DNA of 64,000 nucleotides, taken from assembly GCF_000948975.2 (NCBI RefSeq), contig NZ_CP059735.1, forward strand, positions 310,001-374,000. Reading direction: 5' to 3'. Numbering within the stretch: position 1 is the first letter of the stretch; every line of letters starts with the position of its first letter. This document shows, piece by piece, positions 9,391 through 16,996 of this stretch. The stretch is from Thalassomonas actiniarum (GTDB taxonomy: Bacteria; Pseudomonadota; Gammaproteobacteria; Enterobacterales; Alteromonadaceae). The notes beneath the pieces were generated by a model, which saw nothing but the letters and a program-made list of their open reading frames with translations, did no database searches and was not told where the DNA came from. The position numbers were made by a program, and so were the translations under genes.

Positions 9391-10062
9391 TCAACTTAAT
9401 AACTGGGCGAGTGTTTTCGGGTGCTCTTTTACCGAGAGGATTAATTTTGATCCCGGCGACATTAACGACAGATCACGGGCCTCATTGAGGCGGATTGAAA
9501 TTTTTTGCCCTTTGTCTTTAGTAAATGGCCCGAAGATCATTGAGATACGTCCGGTGATGCTTTGTTCGCCGAGTTTGATGGTGACGTCCGCTCCCGCCTT
9601 GAGTGGATTTTTAGGATGTTCCTGCAGCCAGAATAAATATTCATCTGAGGAATTGTTGTTTAACAGGTAACCTATAGGTTGGTGTGCCGGAATAATCTTT
9701 GACCCTGCCGGCGACTGGAAGTAATAACCGGCTTTTTCTGCACGTAAATAATGGCTTTCGGATTGCTGTTCGCCCAGGTCAACAATACCCAGTTTAGCAA
9801 CCGCCTGATCTTTATCGACCTGGGTACCTTGGGTGATCAGTTGTTCGTTAATCACTACCTTTTCCTGCATCATCATCGGCTGGTAATTTTCTATGCTGAT
9901 CTGCACCTTGTAGTCTTGCTTGGGGGTGAGTGTAATAAATTGAATGCCAACGGCTGCAATGAAGGCAATGAAACACAGGGCTAATATGGATTTGCCAATA
10001 ATGGAGGTTTGTTTGCAAGCGTCTTGATTGGTTTGTTCGCTGAATCTTTTAATAACTGACAT
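9391..10062 (-). CDS. Short HlyD-like membrane-fusion-type protein lacking the coiled-coil hairpin
   Basis: A 223-residue protein. A short cytoplasmic N-terminus is followed by one transmembrane helix (SILALCFIAFIAAVGIQFI, about residues 25-45) and a periplasmic part. That part resembles the lipoyl/barrel-sandwich halves of HlyD-family adaptors (VVINEQLITQGTQVDKDQAVAKLG.. and ..EKAGYYFQSPAGSKIIPAHQPIGYLL). The long alpha-hairpin that normally separates the halves is absent. HlyD proteins work with peptidase-type ABC exporters, and a double-glycine peptide gene lies just upstream on the same strand, but no C39 ABC transporter is in the window. The adaptor assignment is inference from pattern only. 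Confidence 0.5.
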   Translation of the reverse strand: MSVIKRFSEQTNQDACKQTSIIGKSILALCFIAFIAAVGIQFITLTPKQDYKVQISIENYQPMMMQEKVVINEQLITQGTQVDKDQAVAKLGIVDLGEQQSESHYLRAEKAGYYFQSPAGSKIIPAHQPIGYLLNNNSSDEYLFWLQEHPKNPLKAGADVTIKLGEQSITGRISMIFGPFTKDKGQKISIRLNEARDLSLMSPGSKLILSVKEHPKTLAQLLS

Positions 10063-10281
10063 AGGGAGAACCTGTTTCTTCTTAAGATATGGTCGATAGT
10101 TAAATGGGGTGTTACCAACCCCGGGGCTGAGTCGTTTGTTTGCTATCGGGGGAGAAAAATGCCTCTGGCCCGGTTATGAAACTCTTGATGCCGAAAGTCC
10201 CGCCGTTATTAATTATGATGAAATGACATAAATTTAAAACTGTTAGATCTGACAGGTTAATCATCGGCATCTGCACTTGCC

Positions 10282-10473
10282 TTATATGGTTTCAGCTAAG
10301 CAGACCTTGCCGGCAGAGGTTTTATTCCCCCGGTGCAGTTGTGAAAGTGATGACTGTGAATCGATTAATCCGCCCACCATATCGTTTAGCAGTTCTAAGC
10401 TGCTAAGTTCAATAAAGCCTTTATTTACTTTGAAGCTGTCCGCCTGGGTGGAAGTTAATTTTGCGTGTTTCAT
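10282..10473 (-). CDS. Small double-glycine-leader peptide precursor (candidate)
   Basis: A 63-residue peptide with a strong Shine-Dalgarno (AGAGGA, 8-nt spacer) and ATG start. Residues 23-35 (LSSLELLNDMVGG) resemble the leader of exported bacteriocin/microcin-type peptides: hydrophobic residues at -4 and -7 and Gly-Gly at -2/-1, though the acidic residue is at -9 rather than the usual -8. Cleavage after G35 would release a 28-residue core with one Cys. A HlyD-like gene follows on the same strand, and a winged-helix regulator is divergent. Without a C39 peptidase nearby, processing is inferred. Confidence 0.55.
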   Translation of the reverse strand: MKHAKLTSTQADSFKVNKGFIELSSLELLNDMVGGLIDSQSSLSQLHRGNKTSAGKVCLAETI

Positions 10474-10587
10474 TGATGATTTCCTCTTTCATTTACCGAC
10501 AAAGGCAACAAGCATTATTGGGCTGTGTTGCTGTCTGTTATGGCAAATAAAGTAAGTGTCCCCATCGAAATCGAGCAATAAATAACC

Positions 10588-10619
10588 TGTGACTTTTGCG
10601 TAACCAGAGTGTGACTTTC
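10588..10619. promoter_or_regulatory. Conserved motif TGTGACTTTT-NN-GTAACCA with a second half repeat
   Basis: The 22-bp block at 10588-10609 recurs with 19 of 22 identities at 13829-13850 upstream of a secreted-peptide gene. Directly after it, TGTGACTTTC (10610-10619) repeats the left half with a 22-bp period, about two helical turns. The site lies between the leader-peptide gene (start 10473, minus) and the regulator gene (start 10728, plus), a natural place for an operator of that regulator. Confidence 0.5.
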
Positions 10620-10727
10620 TTTATTATCAGTTACTTATAATGACCTCTGGTATCTGAAAACTAATTAGGTTACTATCTTGTTAACAGGAGTAAGCTGTTG
10701 CATTAGGAAGTAAGGACGACAGGTCAA

Positions 10728-12911
10728 GTGATTGTATTGGGTAGTTACAATTTGGATGTAGAGGAAATGACGTTAACCCGGGACGGGGTGGATGTCATAC
10801 TCGAACCTAAAGTTTTAGCGGTATTACTTTATCTCTATCAGCATCATGATACTTATATTTCAATGGAAGAGTTGCATGAAAAAGTCTGGCAGGGACGAGT
10901 GGTTTCTGATGCTGCAGTGCGCCGGACCATAAGTAAGCTACGCCTGTTATTTAAAGACGACCACAAAGTGCCGCGTTATATCAAGTCATTGCCGAAACGG
11001 GGCTATAAATTGATTTGTCCTGTTTCGGGTAGCCATAATCAAGGTGATAGCGCAGCGGAAGCGACTGGCGGCAAAGGCGAGCCCCAGGCTCAGCTTGAAG
11101 GAGAAGAAATATCAGGCCGGACTGCTGCCGGCGACAAGGCAAATACTCAGATTGCGGATAATCACCAGGCTAACTCAATTCCTGTTGCCGGGACTCAAGC
11201 TAAAAAATCGGCAAAGCCGCTTACTTTATCGGCGCTTTTTCTTGTTATCTTATTTTTGGCCGGTTTTATCTATTATTTTACCGGCAATGACTCTGTAACC
11301 CCGGAAAAGTCAGCGGTTTCCTCAGAAGTACTCCATTCTCTGCCCGGAGATAAATTAGCCCTGGCACAGTCGCCTAACCGGCAGTATTTTGCTTTTTCCG
11401 GACAGGTTAGCGAACATACCGGCTATCAGGTGTATATTAAACGGGAAAACGGACATGATTTTTTGCCTGTTACCCATAATGCCCATGTGCCAATTTCACT
11501 GGCTTTTTCAGTAAATAACGATGCGCTGTTTTATTCGGATATGAAAGAAGGCAGCTCGTCATTAAACAGCATAACCCTTAGCGACAGCACAGATTATCAA
11601 ACGCAGCCCTTGTTGGAAAACTACTTTAAGATAGGCAATATCTTTACCTCTAATGACCCGCAATTGGTTTATTTTTCCGGGCAAAAAAAGGCAAACGAAC
11701 CCAGATATATTTACCGCTATAACCGCAGCACGCAGCAAACTGTCAGGGTGACATCAAGCACCAATATCAAAGATTTAGACATTAAAGGCACCATCACACC
11801 GGACGGTAAATTGATGGCTGTGCTCCGTTATTCTGAATTTGAGAATGCCGATGAAATCAGGATCATCGATTTAGACAGTAAAACTGTTATTTACCGCCGT
11901 CAGCAAAGCAATATTGTTTATGATCTGCGTTGGTTTGATAATGAAAATTTACTGATTTTGAATAAAGAACAATTGTTTAAGCTTGATTATAAGCAGGATG
12001 CCGCGTTTGCAGTACTGGGGCGGGAGCATAACCTTATTGCTTTGGCGAACGTAGATCAACAGCAAGTATTGGCGGTTTCTACGCAGCAATCGGCACCGAA
12101 GAACTTGTTCTTTGAGCAGGAACTGCCTTTTAACGACTGGACTACCCGGAAAATTTACAATGTTGACCCTGATGTCCTTTATATGGCGCATCAGGCCGAC
12201 GATAAAACAAAGACGATTTTGGTGAATAAGGATAATATTGCCACCCTGGGTAAATTGCATACCGTCAGCAATGAAAGCACGCCTTACATTGAAACTGAAT
12301 ACCATTTGCTTCCCGTTGCCTCGGCTTCATCCGGGTTGCAGGAATTAATTAAAATCAATCATCGTTTTGCCTTGCTTAATACCGAGACCAGCAGTTTGAC
12401 TTATATCACCTCCGGGGATGATTATGTCGGCGATGCCAGTTTTACTGATGATGAAAGCCATATTTTATTTTCGGTTAAAGGTTATGAACAGTGGGAGGTC
12501 TACCGTTATAACATAGCGAGTAAAACTTCCAGTTTGTTGTTGGGCGGTTTTCGTTATATACGCCCCTATGGTGATGATTTTATCCTGGGGACGGCCGAAG
12601 GAGAGTTGTTCTGGCATAATGGCCAAACCGGGGAGCAGGTTGCACTTGATAACCAATTATCTACCGAGCCCAATACCCATTGGGATGTTAACGGCAACTT
12701 CATTTTTTGGAGTAGCCATGATCTGGTACAAACCGTTTTTTATCAGCTGGATATCAGCGATATCAACAAGCCGGTCAAGCTAAGCAAAACTTTTGATTAT
12801 AATAAGATCAAGCCTTATTTTTCCGTTAAAAAGGATGGTTCATCCCTGTTATATTCTGTAAGGCAAAAGGGGAAATCTGAGATATTGGCGTTAAGGCTAG
12901 ATCAAACATAG
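10728..12911 (+). CDS. Membrane-anchored winged-helix regulator with periplasmic beta-propeller (CadC/ToxR-like)
   Basis: A 727-residue protein. Residues 1-105 form an OmpR/PhoB-type winged helix (ILEPKVLAVLLYLYQ.., AVRRTISKLRLLFKDD, YIKSLPKRGYKL). A polar linker leads to one transmembrane helix around 165-185 (LSALFLVILFLAGFIYYF). The remaining ~540 residues are propeller-like strands, probably periplasmic and sensory. The start is GTG with AGG close upstream. This one-component design binds DNA from the membrane. The gene is divergent from the leader-peptide gene and followed by the two CxDSPTRCE peptide genes, which makes it their likely regulator (inference). It is one of three such proteins in the window. 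Confidence 0.8.
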   Translation: MIVLGSYNLDVEEMTLTRDGVDVILEPKVLAVLLYLYQHHDTYISMEELHEKVWQGRVVSDAAVRRTISKLRLLFKDDHKVPRYIKSLPKRGYKLICPVSGSHNQGDSAAEATGGKGEPQAQLEGEEISGRTAAGDKANTQIADNHQANSIPVAGTQAKKSAKPLTLSALFLVILFLAGFIYYFTGNDSVTPEKSAVSSEVLHSLPGDKLALAQSPNRQYFAFSGQVSEHTGYQVYIKRENGHDFLPVTHNAHVPISLAFSVNNDALFYSDMKEGSSSLNSITLSDSTDYQTQPLLENYFKIGNIFTSNDPQLVYFSGQKKANEPRYIYRYNRSTQQTVRVTSSTNIKDLDIKGTITPDGKLMAVLRYSEFENADEIRIIDLDSKTVIYRRQQSNIVYDLRWFDNENLLILNKEQLFKLDYKQDAAFAVLGREHNLIALANVDQQQVLAVSTQQSAPKNLFFEQELPFNDWTTRKIYNVDPDVLYMAHQADDKTKTILVNKDNIATLGKLHTVSNESTPYIETEYHLLPVASASSGLQELIKINHRFALLNTETSSLTYITSGDDYVGDASFTDDESHILFSVKGYEQWEVYRYNIASKTSSLLLGGFRYIRPYGDDFILGTAEGELFWHNGQTGEQVALDNQLSTEPNTHWDVNGNFIFWSSHDLVQTVFYQLDISDINKPVKLSKTFDYNKIKPYFSVKKDGSSLLYSVRQKGKSEILALRLDQT

Positions 12912-13038
12912 ACATAAAATAATTCTTTGAATTCATAAGGATGTGATAATTCAACGACGACGCAGTTATTGTGAAAGTCCCTGCCGGGCAGGGGGCTGAC
13001 AATGGCATATTTGCACTGGTTTCAGGAAGAAAATAGTC

Positions 13039-13209
13039 GTGTTCAAAATAATAATAATAACCTTCAAAGCACTGCTTTTAACCCTTAATCTATTGATCAC
13101 GCTTCAGGAGTTGGCCTATCTCAGTGAATTTGGCGCTCAAGGGGCCGGGAGGGTTGATCCCTTCTACCTTTGCACCGATAGCCCGACAAGATGTGAAAGA
13201 AAAATATAA
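13039..13209 (+). CDS. Small secreted-type peptide with C-T-D-S-P-T-R-C-E motif (56 aa)
   Basis: A short GTG-initiated gene. AGGAAG lies nine bases before the start, and no ATG is available in the open frame back to the TGA at 12997. Residues 2-22 are basic then strongly hydrophobic (FKIIIITFKALLLTLNLLI), like a signal sequence, though no clean cleavage site is visible. The C-terminus is FYLCTDSPTRCERKI. The Cys pair is at residues 45 and 52, the same positions as the first pair in the longer paralogue at 13984. The region before the start (GGAAGAAA.. AGTCGTG) also matches that paralogue. It appears to be a short paralogue or a decayed copy of a peptide precursor. Confidence 0.65.
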   Translation: MFKIIIITFKALLLTLNLLITLQELAYLSEFGAQGAGRVDPFYLCTDSPTRCERKI

Positions 13210-13983
13210 ACCTGGAGTTTGTTTATTTTTGCCCTAAGTGTTTATTTCGGCGGTCAAGGCTTGATGCTAAAAGGCTGGGACCGCAGCCGGTAAGTGCGCC
13301 TGCCAGATATGATCTAAGCCGCAGTAAATCTTACATCGAATATTTTTTAAAGCTCCTCATCTGTAACTATTGCCTGCTGAGCTGTTACCGATTGAATATG
13401 CCAGTCTGCACCGGCATCGGGCGGCAAGTCTTTTTTAATTGGTTAAGAGGCTAAGCCATAAAGCTAAGGCTATTGCCTGGCTGCACTACCGCTCCTTCTT
13501 TTATTTTTCCTGCCATTAATCCTTTTTCTAAACGGGAATGAATTTTTATGGCCGTTATTGTTATCCCGGCTGAAGAATTTTTTATTGGCTAAGGCATGAC
13601 TTGATGATTTTTTCTTCAAATAGGTTTGTTGCCTGCAGTTTACTTTGAACATGCGTGCAGTAAAACGCCATAAAGTCATGTTAAAGCTGCAGGGCAGGAG
13701 TAATGCAAACATTTCAGTGCTTGACAGTAAGCCCGGGTTCAAGAAAAAAAGCATTTTTTCGCAATTATGCTTTGTTAGCTGAAAGTTAATGGCTTCTTGT
13801 ATCTATATGATTGCTAAGGTGTTTTTGTTGTGACTTTTCTGTAACCAAAGGAAGTTATGGGAAGATTATAAGGAAATAACTGCTAAATCACGGCGCCATT
13901 ATTGGTGAATGGCCTGGTTACTTGCAAATTGGAGTTGCTTTGAAACAACGCCGATTTGGCACCAATAACTGGAAGAAACAGTC
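13210..13983. other. Intergenic region with shared motif and inverted repeat
   Basis: No convincing gene is seen in these 774 bp; a 94-codon minus-strand frame at 13470-13754 has a biased, low-complexity composition and no family resemblance. The 3' part is probably the promoter of the next peptide gene. It holds the 22-bp motif at 13829-13850 shared with 10588-10609, and a 9-bp inverted repeat TTATTGGTG (13899-13907) / CACCAATAA (13960-13968) whose right arm abuts the Shine-Dalgarno. Confidence 0.6.
13829..13850. promoter_or_regulatory. Second copy of the TGTGACTTTT-NN-GTAACCA motif
   Basis: This block is identical in 19 of 22 positions to 10588-10609. It lies 134 bp before the start of the secreted peptide gene at 13984. 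Recurrence at two promoters of the same cluster suggests a common regulator, most simply the winged-helix protein encoded at 10728. Confidence 0.45.
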
Positions 13984-14283
13984 GTGATGAAAACAATAAA
14001 AACAACATTAAAAACATTCACTTTATCTTTTGCTTTATTAGCAGCCAGCGGGCAGTCAGCCGTAGCCAATGAAAATATCAGTCAAGAGTTAGCGAACATC
14101 TCCAGTAACTTTGTTTGTACGGACAGCCCGACAAGATGTGAAATTCAGCTTCAGGAGCAGTTAGCCGCTGCAGCCGCTGCTGCTGAATATAGCAGCCAGG
14201 AATCTGAGACATTTCCCAACCAGGAGTCTGCGACTCAGTCCAGTGCCTTTATCTGTGCGGACAGCCCGACCAGATGTGAATAG
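13984..14283 (+). CDS. Secreted peptide precursor with two C-x-D-S-P-T-R-C-E repeats (99 aa)
   Basis: Begins GTG-ATG behind GGAAG; the GTG is preferred because it aligns with the only start of the paralogue at 13039. Residues 1-28 form a Sec signal peptide (KTTLKTFTLSFALLAASG.., cleavage after AVA). The mature part has FVCTDSPTRCE at residues 43-53, a spacer rich in Ala, Gln, Glu and Ser including seven consecutive Ala, and FICADSPTRCE at 89-99, ending the protein exactly. Each motif encloses six residues between two Cys and could form a small disulfide loop or be released as an identical unit. I recognise no known family. A LuxR-type regulator starts 46 bp downstream. Confidence 0.75.
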   Translation: MMKTIKTTLKTFTLSFALLAASGQSAVANENISQELANISSNFVCTDSPTRCEIQLQEQLAAAAAAAEYSSQESETFPNQESATQSSAFICADSPTRCE

Positions 14284-14329
14284 GGCTACAACCCTCTGGC
14301 TTGAGTATTAAAGAGAAAAAGGCAATAGC

Positions 14330-15025
14330 ATGAAACATATAGAGCAAATGATCGAGAAAATTGAGTCAATCGATTCCAAAAAAGGTTTAAACGACTTTTT
14401 TCAGGAAGTCGGGAAAACTTTTCATTATGCCTGGTCAGGCCTTGTGATATTTGAACCTAGCTCCAGTAAACATTTTATCCCGAAGTTTTTTGGTGATGTT
14501 CCTGCCGGGCTACGTACTTTTATTAGTCAGGATGACAACATCAAGCGCTATTGCCTTAATGAAAGCAAGCCGGTTGATTATCGAAAGCTCTTGCTGGAAA
14601 AAAAGGCTCTAATACCATCGAATGAGACGGAGGGGGTTTTTTCCCGGGAGGAATGTCAGCTGGTTGTCCCGGTGAATGGATCAGGCAGTGAATTTGCCTG
14701 TTTGATCTTCTCTATGCCACAGCAGCTGATGGAAGAAGAAATATTAGAAAAACTCGGTTGGTACTGGGTGATGTTGTCCCCTTTTATCTATTCAAGGTAT
14801 CGAAAAAAGGTGATGGAGCAGGGGACCAAGATGACCAAAAGAGAGCTGGAATGTATCAAATGGGCGTCTGAAGGGAAAACCTCATGGGAAATCAGTCAGT
14901 TGCTTACCATTAGCCAAAGGACGGTTGATTTTCATCTGGCTAATTGTATTACTAAAACCGACAGCATTAATCGCCAGCAGGCGGTGGTGAAGTGTATTTT
15001 ACATGGCCATTTACTGGCGGTTTAA
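14330..15025 (+). CDS. Solo LuxR-type transcriptional regulator
   Basis: A 231-residue protein. The C-terminal ~65 residues are a LuxR/GerE helix-turn-helix of the quorum-sensing type (MTKRELECIKWASEGKTSWEIS.., ISQRTVDFHLANCITK, NRQQAVVKCILHG). The N-terminal ~160 residues are about the size of an autoinducer-binding domain and include VVPVNGSGSEFACLIF, but the Trp/Tyr/Asp set usual for acyl-homoserine-lactone contact is not clear. No luxI-type synthase is in the window. The gene lies 46 bp after the CxDSPTRCE precursor on the same strand, so it may be cotranscribed and respond to, or control, that peptide (inference). Confidence 0.75.
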   Translation: MKHIEQMIEKIESIDSKKGLNDFFQEVGKTFHYAWSGLVIFEPSSSKHFIPKFFGDVPAGLRTFISQDDNIKRYCLNESKPVDYRKLLLEKKALIPSNETEGVFSREECQLVVPVNGSGSEFACLIFSMPQQLMEEEILEKLGWYWVMLSPFIYSRYRKKVMEQGTKMTKRELECIKWASEGKTSWEISQLLTISQRTVDFHLANCITKTDSINRQQAVVKCILHGHLLAV

Positions 15026-15565
15026 ATCCTTCTGAAAGTTTAATGGATAATTACCGCCGCTTGACCTTATTGTGCCAGTAGTGCCTTTAACTTGGCCATG
15101 ATGTCACGGTACATTCGGCGGTTTCCCCTTGTCAGCAATGCTATCTAACAGCTCAGCCGGGCTTGGTCGAACTTAAAGCTCTGGTTGACGATCTCCACTT
15201 GTGCGTGCCCCTGCCTGTTAACAAGCAGAATTTCCTCGCGGCTAATGCCGGTTTTCACAAGTTCTGCAACCGAACTTATAGTAACCTTATGTTTATAAAT
15301 GAGTTTACCTTATGCTGCCTTAAACCCGGATCTAAGATCGCTAGATTAAGATAAACAGTTATTTAGGAGGTGTCATAAATACACTGAGTTGTTTAGCAGA
15401 CAGTTAAGTGTTAATTAGACACTTTGTTCAACGATAAAAATTTTAGCTGTTCAGCATGCTTTTCTTGTTATCTGATTGTTTCTTAATGTATTTGTTTTTG
15501 TGGTTCACTTGTTGCTATTCATCTAGAGAAATTACAGATTATTTGATCGATTGAGGGTAACCAAG
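15026..15565. other. Intergenic region, possible decayed gene on the minus strand
   Basis: No intact gene is supported. On the minus strand, about 15135-15310 reads as a ~50-codon frame without a proper start codon (..SSVAELVKTGISREEILLV..), followed in another frame by a short stretch starting MYRDIMAKLKALL. This is like the remains of a small antitoxin-type gene, but the resemblance is weak. The part just before 15566 is AT-rich and probably holds the next promoter. Confidence 0.3.
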
Positions 15566-15943
15566 ATGAAAAGCAAAATATTAATACTGACCGGCTTATT
15601 GGCGTTGACTGCACCTGTACAGGCGGATGAAATTGTTGAAGCCGTGCCTGATAACACCCTGGGCCAGGCTGTGGGCGGCTGGAGTTCCTTTTTGATCGGC
15701 GGGGCCGTCGGCGGTCCGATAGGCGCAATCGTTGGCGGTATTGCCGGAGCCTGGACCGGGGGCAATATCCAGCAGGCAGCAGACAAGAGTGAAAACGGTT
15801 ACCTGGTGAAGACAGAGGATGGCAGCACGCAATATATACGCTCTCCTAACCAGGCTTTTGCTGTGGGTGATCAGGTAAAAGTGACCGGAATTCGCATCAT
15901 TGCTGATGAAAATCAAAGTAGGCAAACGAAAAATGCTGAATAA
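15566..15943 (+). CDS. Secreted glycine-zipper protein
   Basis: A 125-residue protein. A signal peptide (MKSKILILTGLLALTAPVQA) is followed by a glycine-zipper segment (GGAVGGPIGAIVGGIAGAWTGG, about residues 45-67) and a C-terminal part (YLVKTEDGSTQYIRSPNQAFAVGDQVKV) like the small barrel found after glycine zippers in SlyB/RcpB-type envelope proteins. The ATG at 15566 is preferred over a TTG five codons upstream because GAGGG is nine bases before it. It is probably an outer-membrane or periplasmic structural protein. There is no lipobox. Confidence 0.75.
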   Translation: MKSKILILTGLLALTAPVQADEIVEAVPDNTLGQAVGGWSSFLIGGAVGGPIGAIVGGIAGAWTGGNIQQAADKSENGYLVKTEDGSTQYIRSPNQAFAVGDQVKVTGIRIIADENQSRQTKNAE

Positions 15944-16025
15944 TAGCCATCTGCGGTTATGAACCCCGGCAGACTTGCTAGTGGATAGCGCCGGTTCTTA
16001 TTTGATTTCACAAAAGGCTATATCA

Positions 16026-16640
16026 ATGACAACTTGCCTGACGACAAAGGAAATAGCGGTCGATACCCAGGTAAAACCGGCCGAACAACCCCGCTTGCCG
16101 GGGGATCTGGCAATGTGGTTTTTTATCCTGATGGAACTGACGGTTTTTGCGATCTTCTTTATCGGTTTTGCCGTGGCAGAGCGCCTTAATCCCCAGTTAT
16201 TTACCAGCGGCAGGGAAAGCTTGCACGTCTGGGTAGGTCTGGTTTGTACCTTGGCTCTAGTGATCAGCAGTTATTTTGTCGCCCTGGCCGTGGTCAGGGT
16301 GAGGGAAAACAATAACCCGGCGGCAAAAAAGCTGCTGTTAATGGCGTTATTGTTTGCCTGTGTTTATCTGGCGGTCAAACTTTGGGAATACCGACAGTTA
16401 ATCGGGCTGGGATATGACTTGTCGACCAATACCTTTTATACCCTGTATTTTTTTACCACAGCCTTTCATTTCATGCATGTGCTGCTGGGCATGATTATTT
16501 TAGGTTATATGGCGGTCAAAACCGGGAAAAATGTTTATTCGCGGCAAAACTGCCAAGGCTTTGAAGCCGGCGGTGCTTACTGGCATATGGTGGATCTGGT
16601 GTGGATACTGTTATTTTTTCTTGTTTATGTCGTTCATTAA
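16026..16640 (+). CDS. norE: NorE-like cytochrome c oxidase subunit III family protein
   Basis: A 204-residue membrane protein with five hydrophobic helices. It has the subunit III signatures LPGDLAMWFFILMELTVFA near the N-terminus, FHFMHVLLGM in the middle and GAYWHMVDLVWILLF at the end. The short five-helix form is typical of NorE, which accompanies nitric oxide reductase, rather than of a respiratory COX III. The ATG at 16026 is used with AAGG eight bases upstream. It is followed at 10 bp by a NorF-like gene. No norCB is present in the window. Confidence 0.75.
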   Translation: MTTCLTTKEIAVDTQVKPAEQPRLPGDLAMWFFILMELTVFAIFFIGFAVAERLNPQLFTSGRESLHVWVGLVCTLALVISSYFVALAVVRVRENNNPAAKKLLLMALLFACVYLAVKLWEYRQLIGLGYDLSTNTFYTLYFFTTAFHFMHVLLGMIILGYMAVKTGKNVYSRQNCQGFEAGGAYWHMVDLVWILLFFLVYVVH

Positions 16641-16650
16641 GGGGAGCTTG

Positions 16651-16917
16651 ATGTTGTCAAAATTCACCGAAGCCACCGGGATACATATCTCGGCAAGTTT
16701 GCTGCTGATATTAACCCTGCTGAGTATTGGCCTGAGTCGCTATTATCCGGCCTCCTGGTGGTTGACCGTTATTTTGGTATTGTTAACCGTCGTCAAGGGG
16801 CAGCAGATCACCGATGTCTTTATGGAATTAAGGCATGCCCCGGCTAACTGGCGACTTTTCCTGCTTGCCTATGCTGTGGTTATCCCGATTCTATTGGGGG
16901 CTATCCTATACCTGTAA
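16651..16917 (+). CDS. norF: NorF-like / prokaryotic cytochrome c oxidase subunit IV family protein
   Basis: An 88-residue protein with three hydrophobic segments and the conserved central motif KGQQITDVFMELRHAPANWR, typical of NorF/COX4_pro proteins. The ATG at 16651 sits behind GGGGAG, just after the norE-like stop, so the pair is an operon. NorE/NorF are reported to support nitric oxide reductase activity in denitrifiers; a role without linked norCB is inference. Confidence 0.7.
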   Translation: MLSKFTEATGIHISASLLLILTLLSIGLSRYYPASWWLTVILVLLTVVKGQQITDVFMELRHAPANWRLFLLAYAVVIPILLGAILYL

Positions 16918-16996
16918 GCAAGACATTTACTTTATTTTACTTTGCTTTAGCCAATTTTGTTGTATTTTAATTACAGAAAAAACTTAAGGAAAAAGG

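Noticed and set aside
13470-13754. 94-codon minus-strand frame between the two motif-peptide genes
   Set aside because: Basic low-complexity product, no ribosome site or known pattern; probably chance.
15135-15310. Possible antitoxin-like gene on the minus strand
   Set aside because: No start codon and a break into another frame; at best a remnant, mentioned only in the region note.
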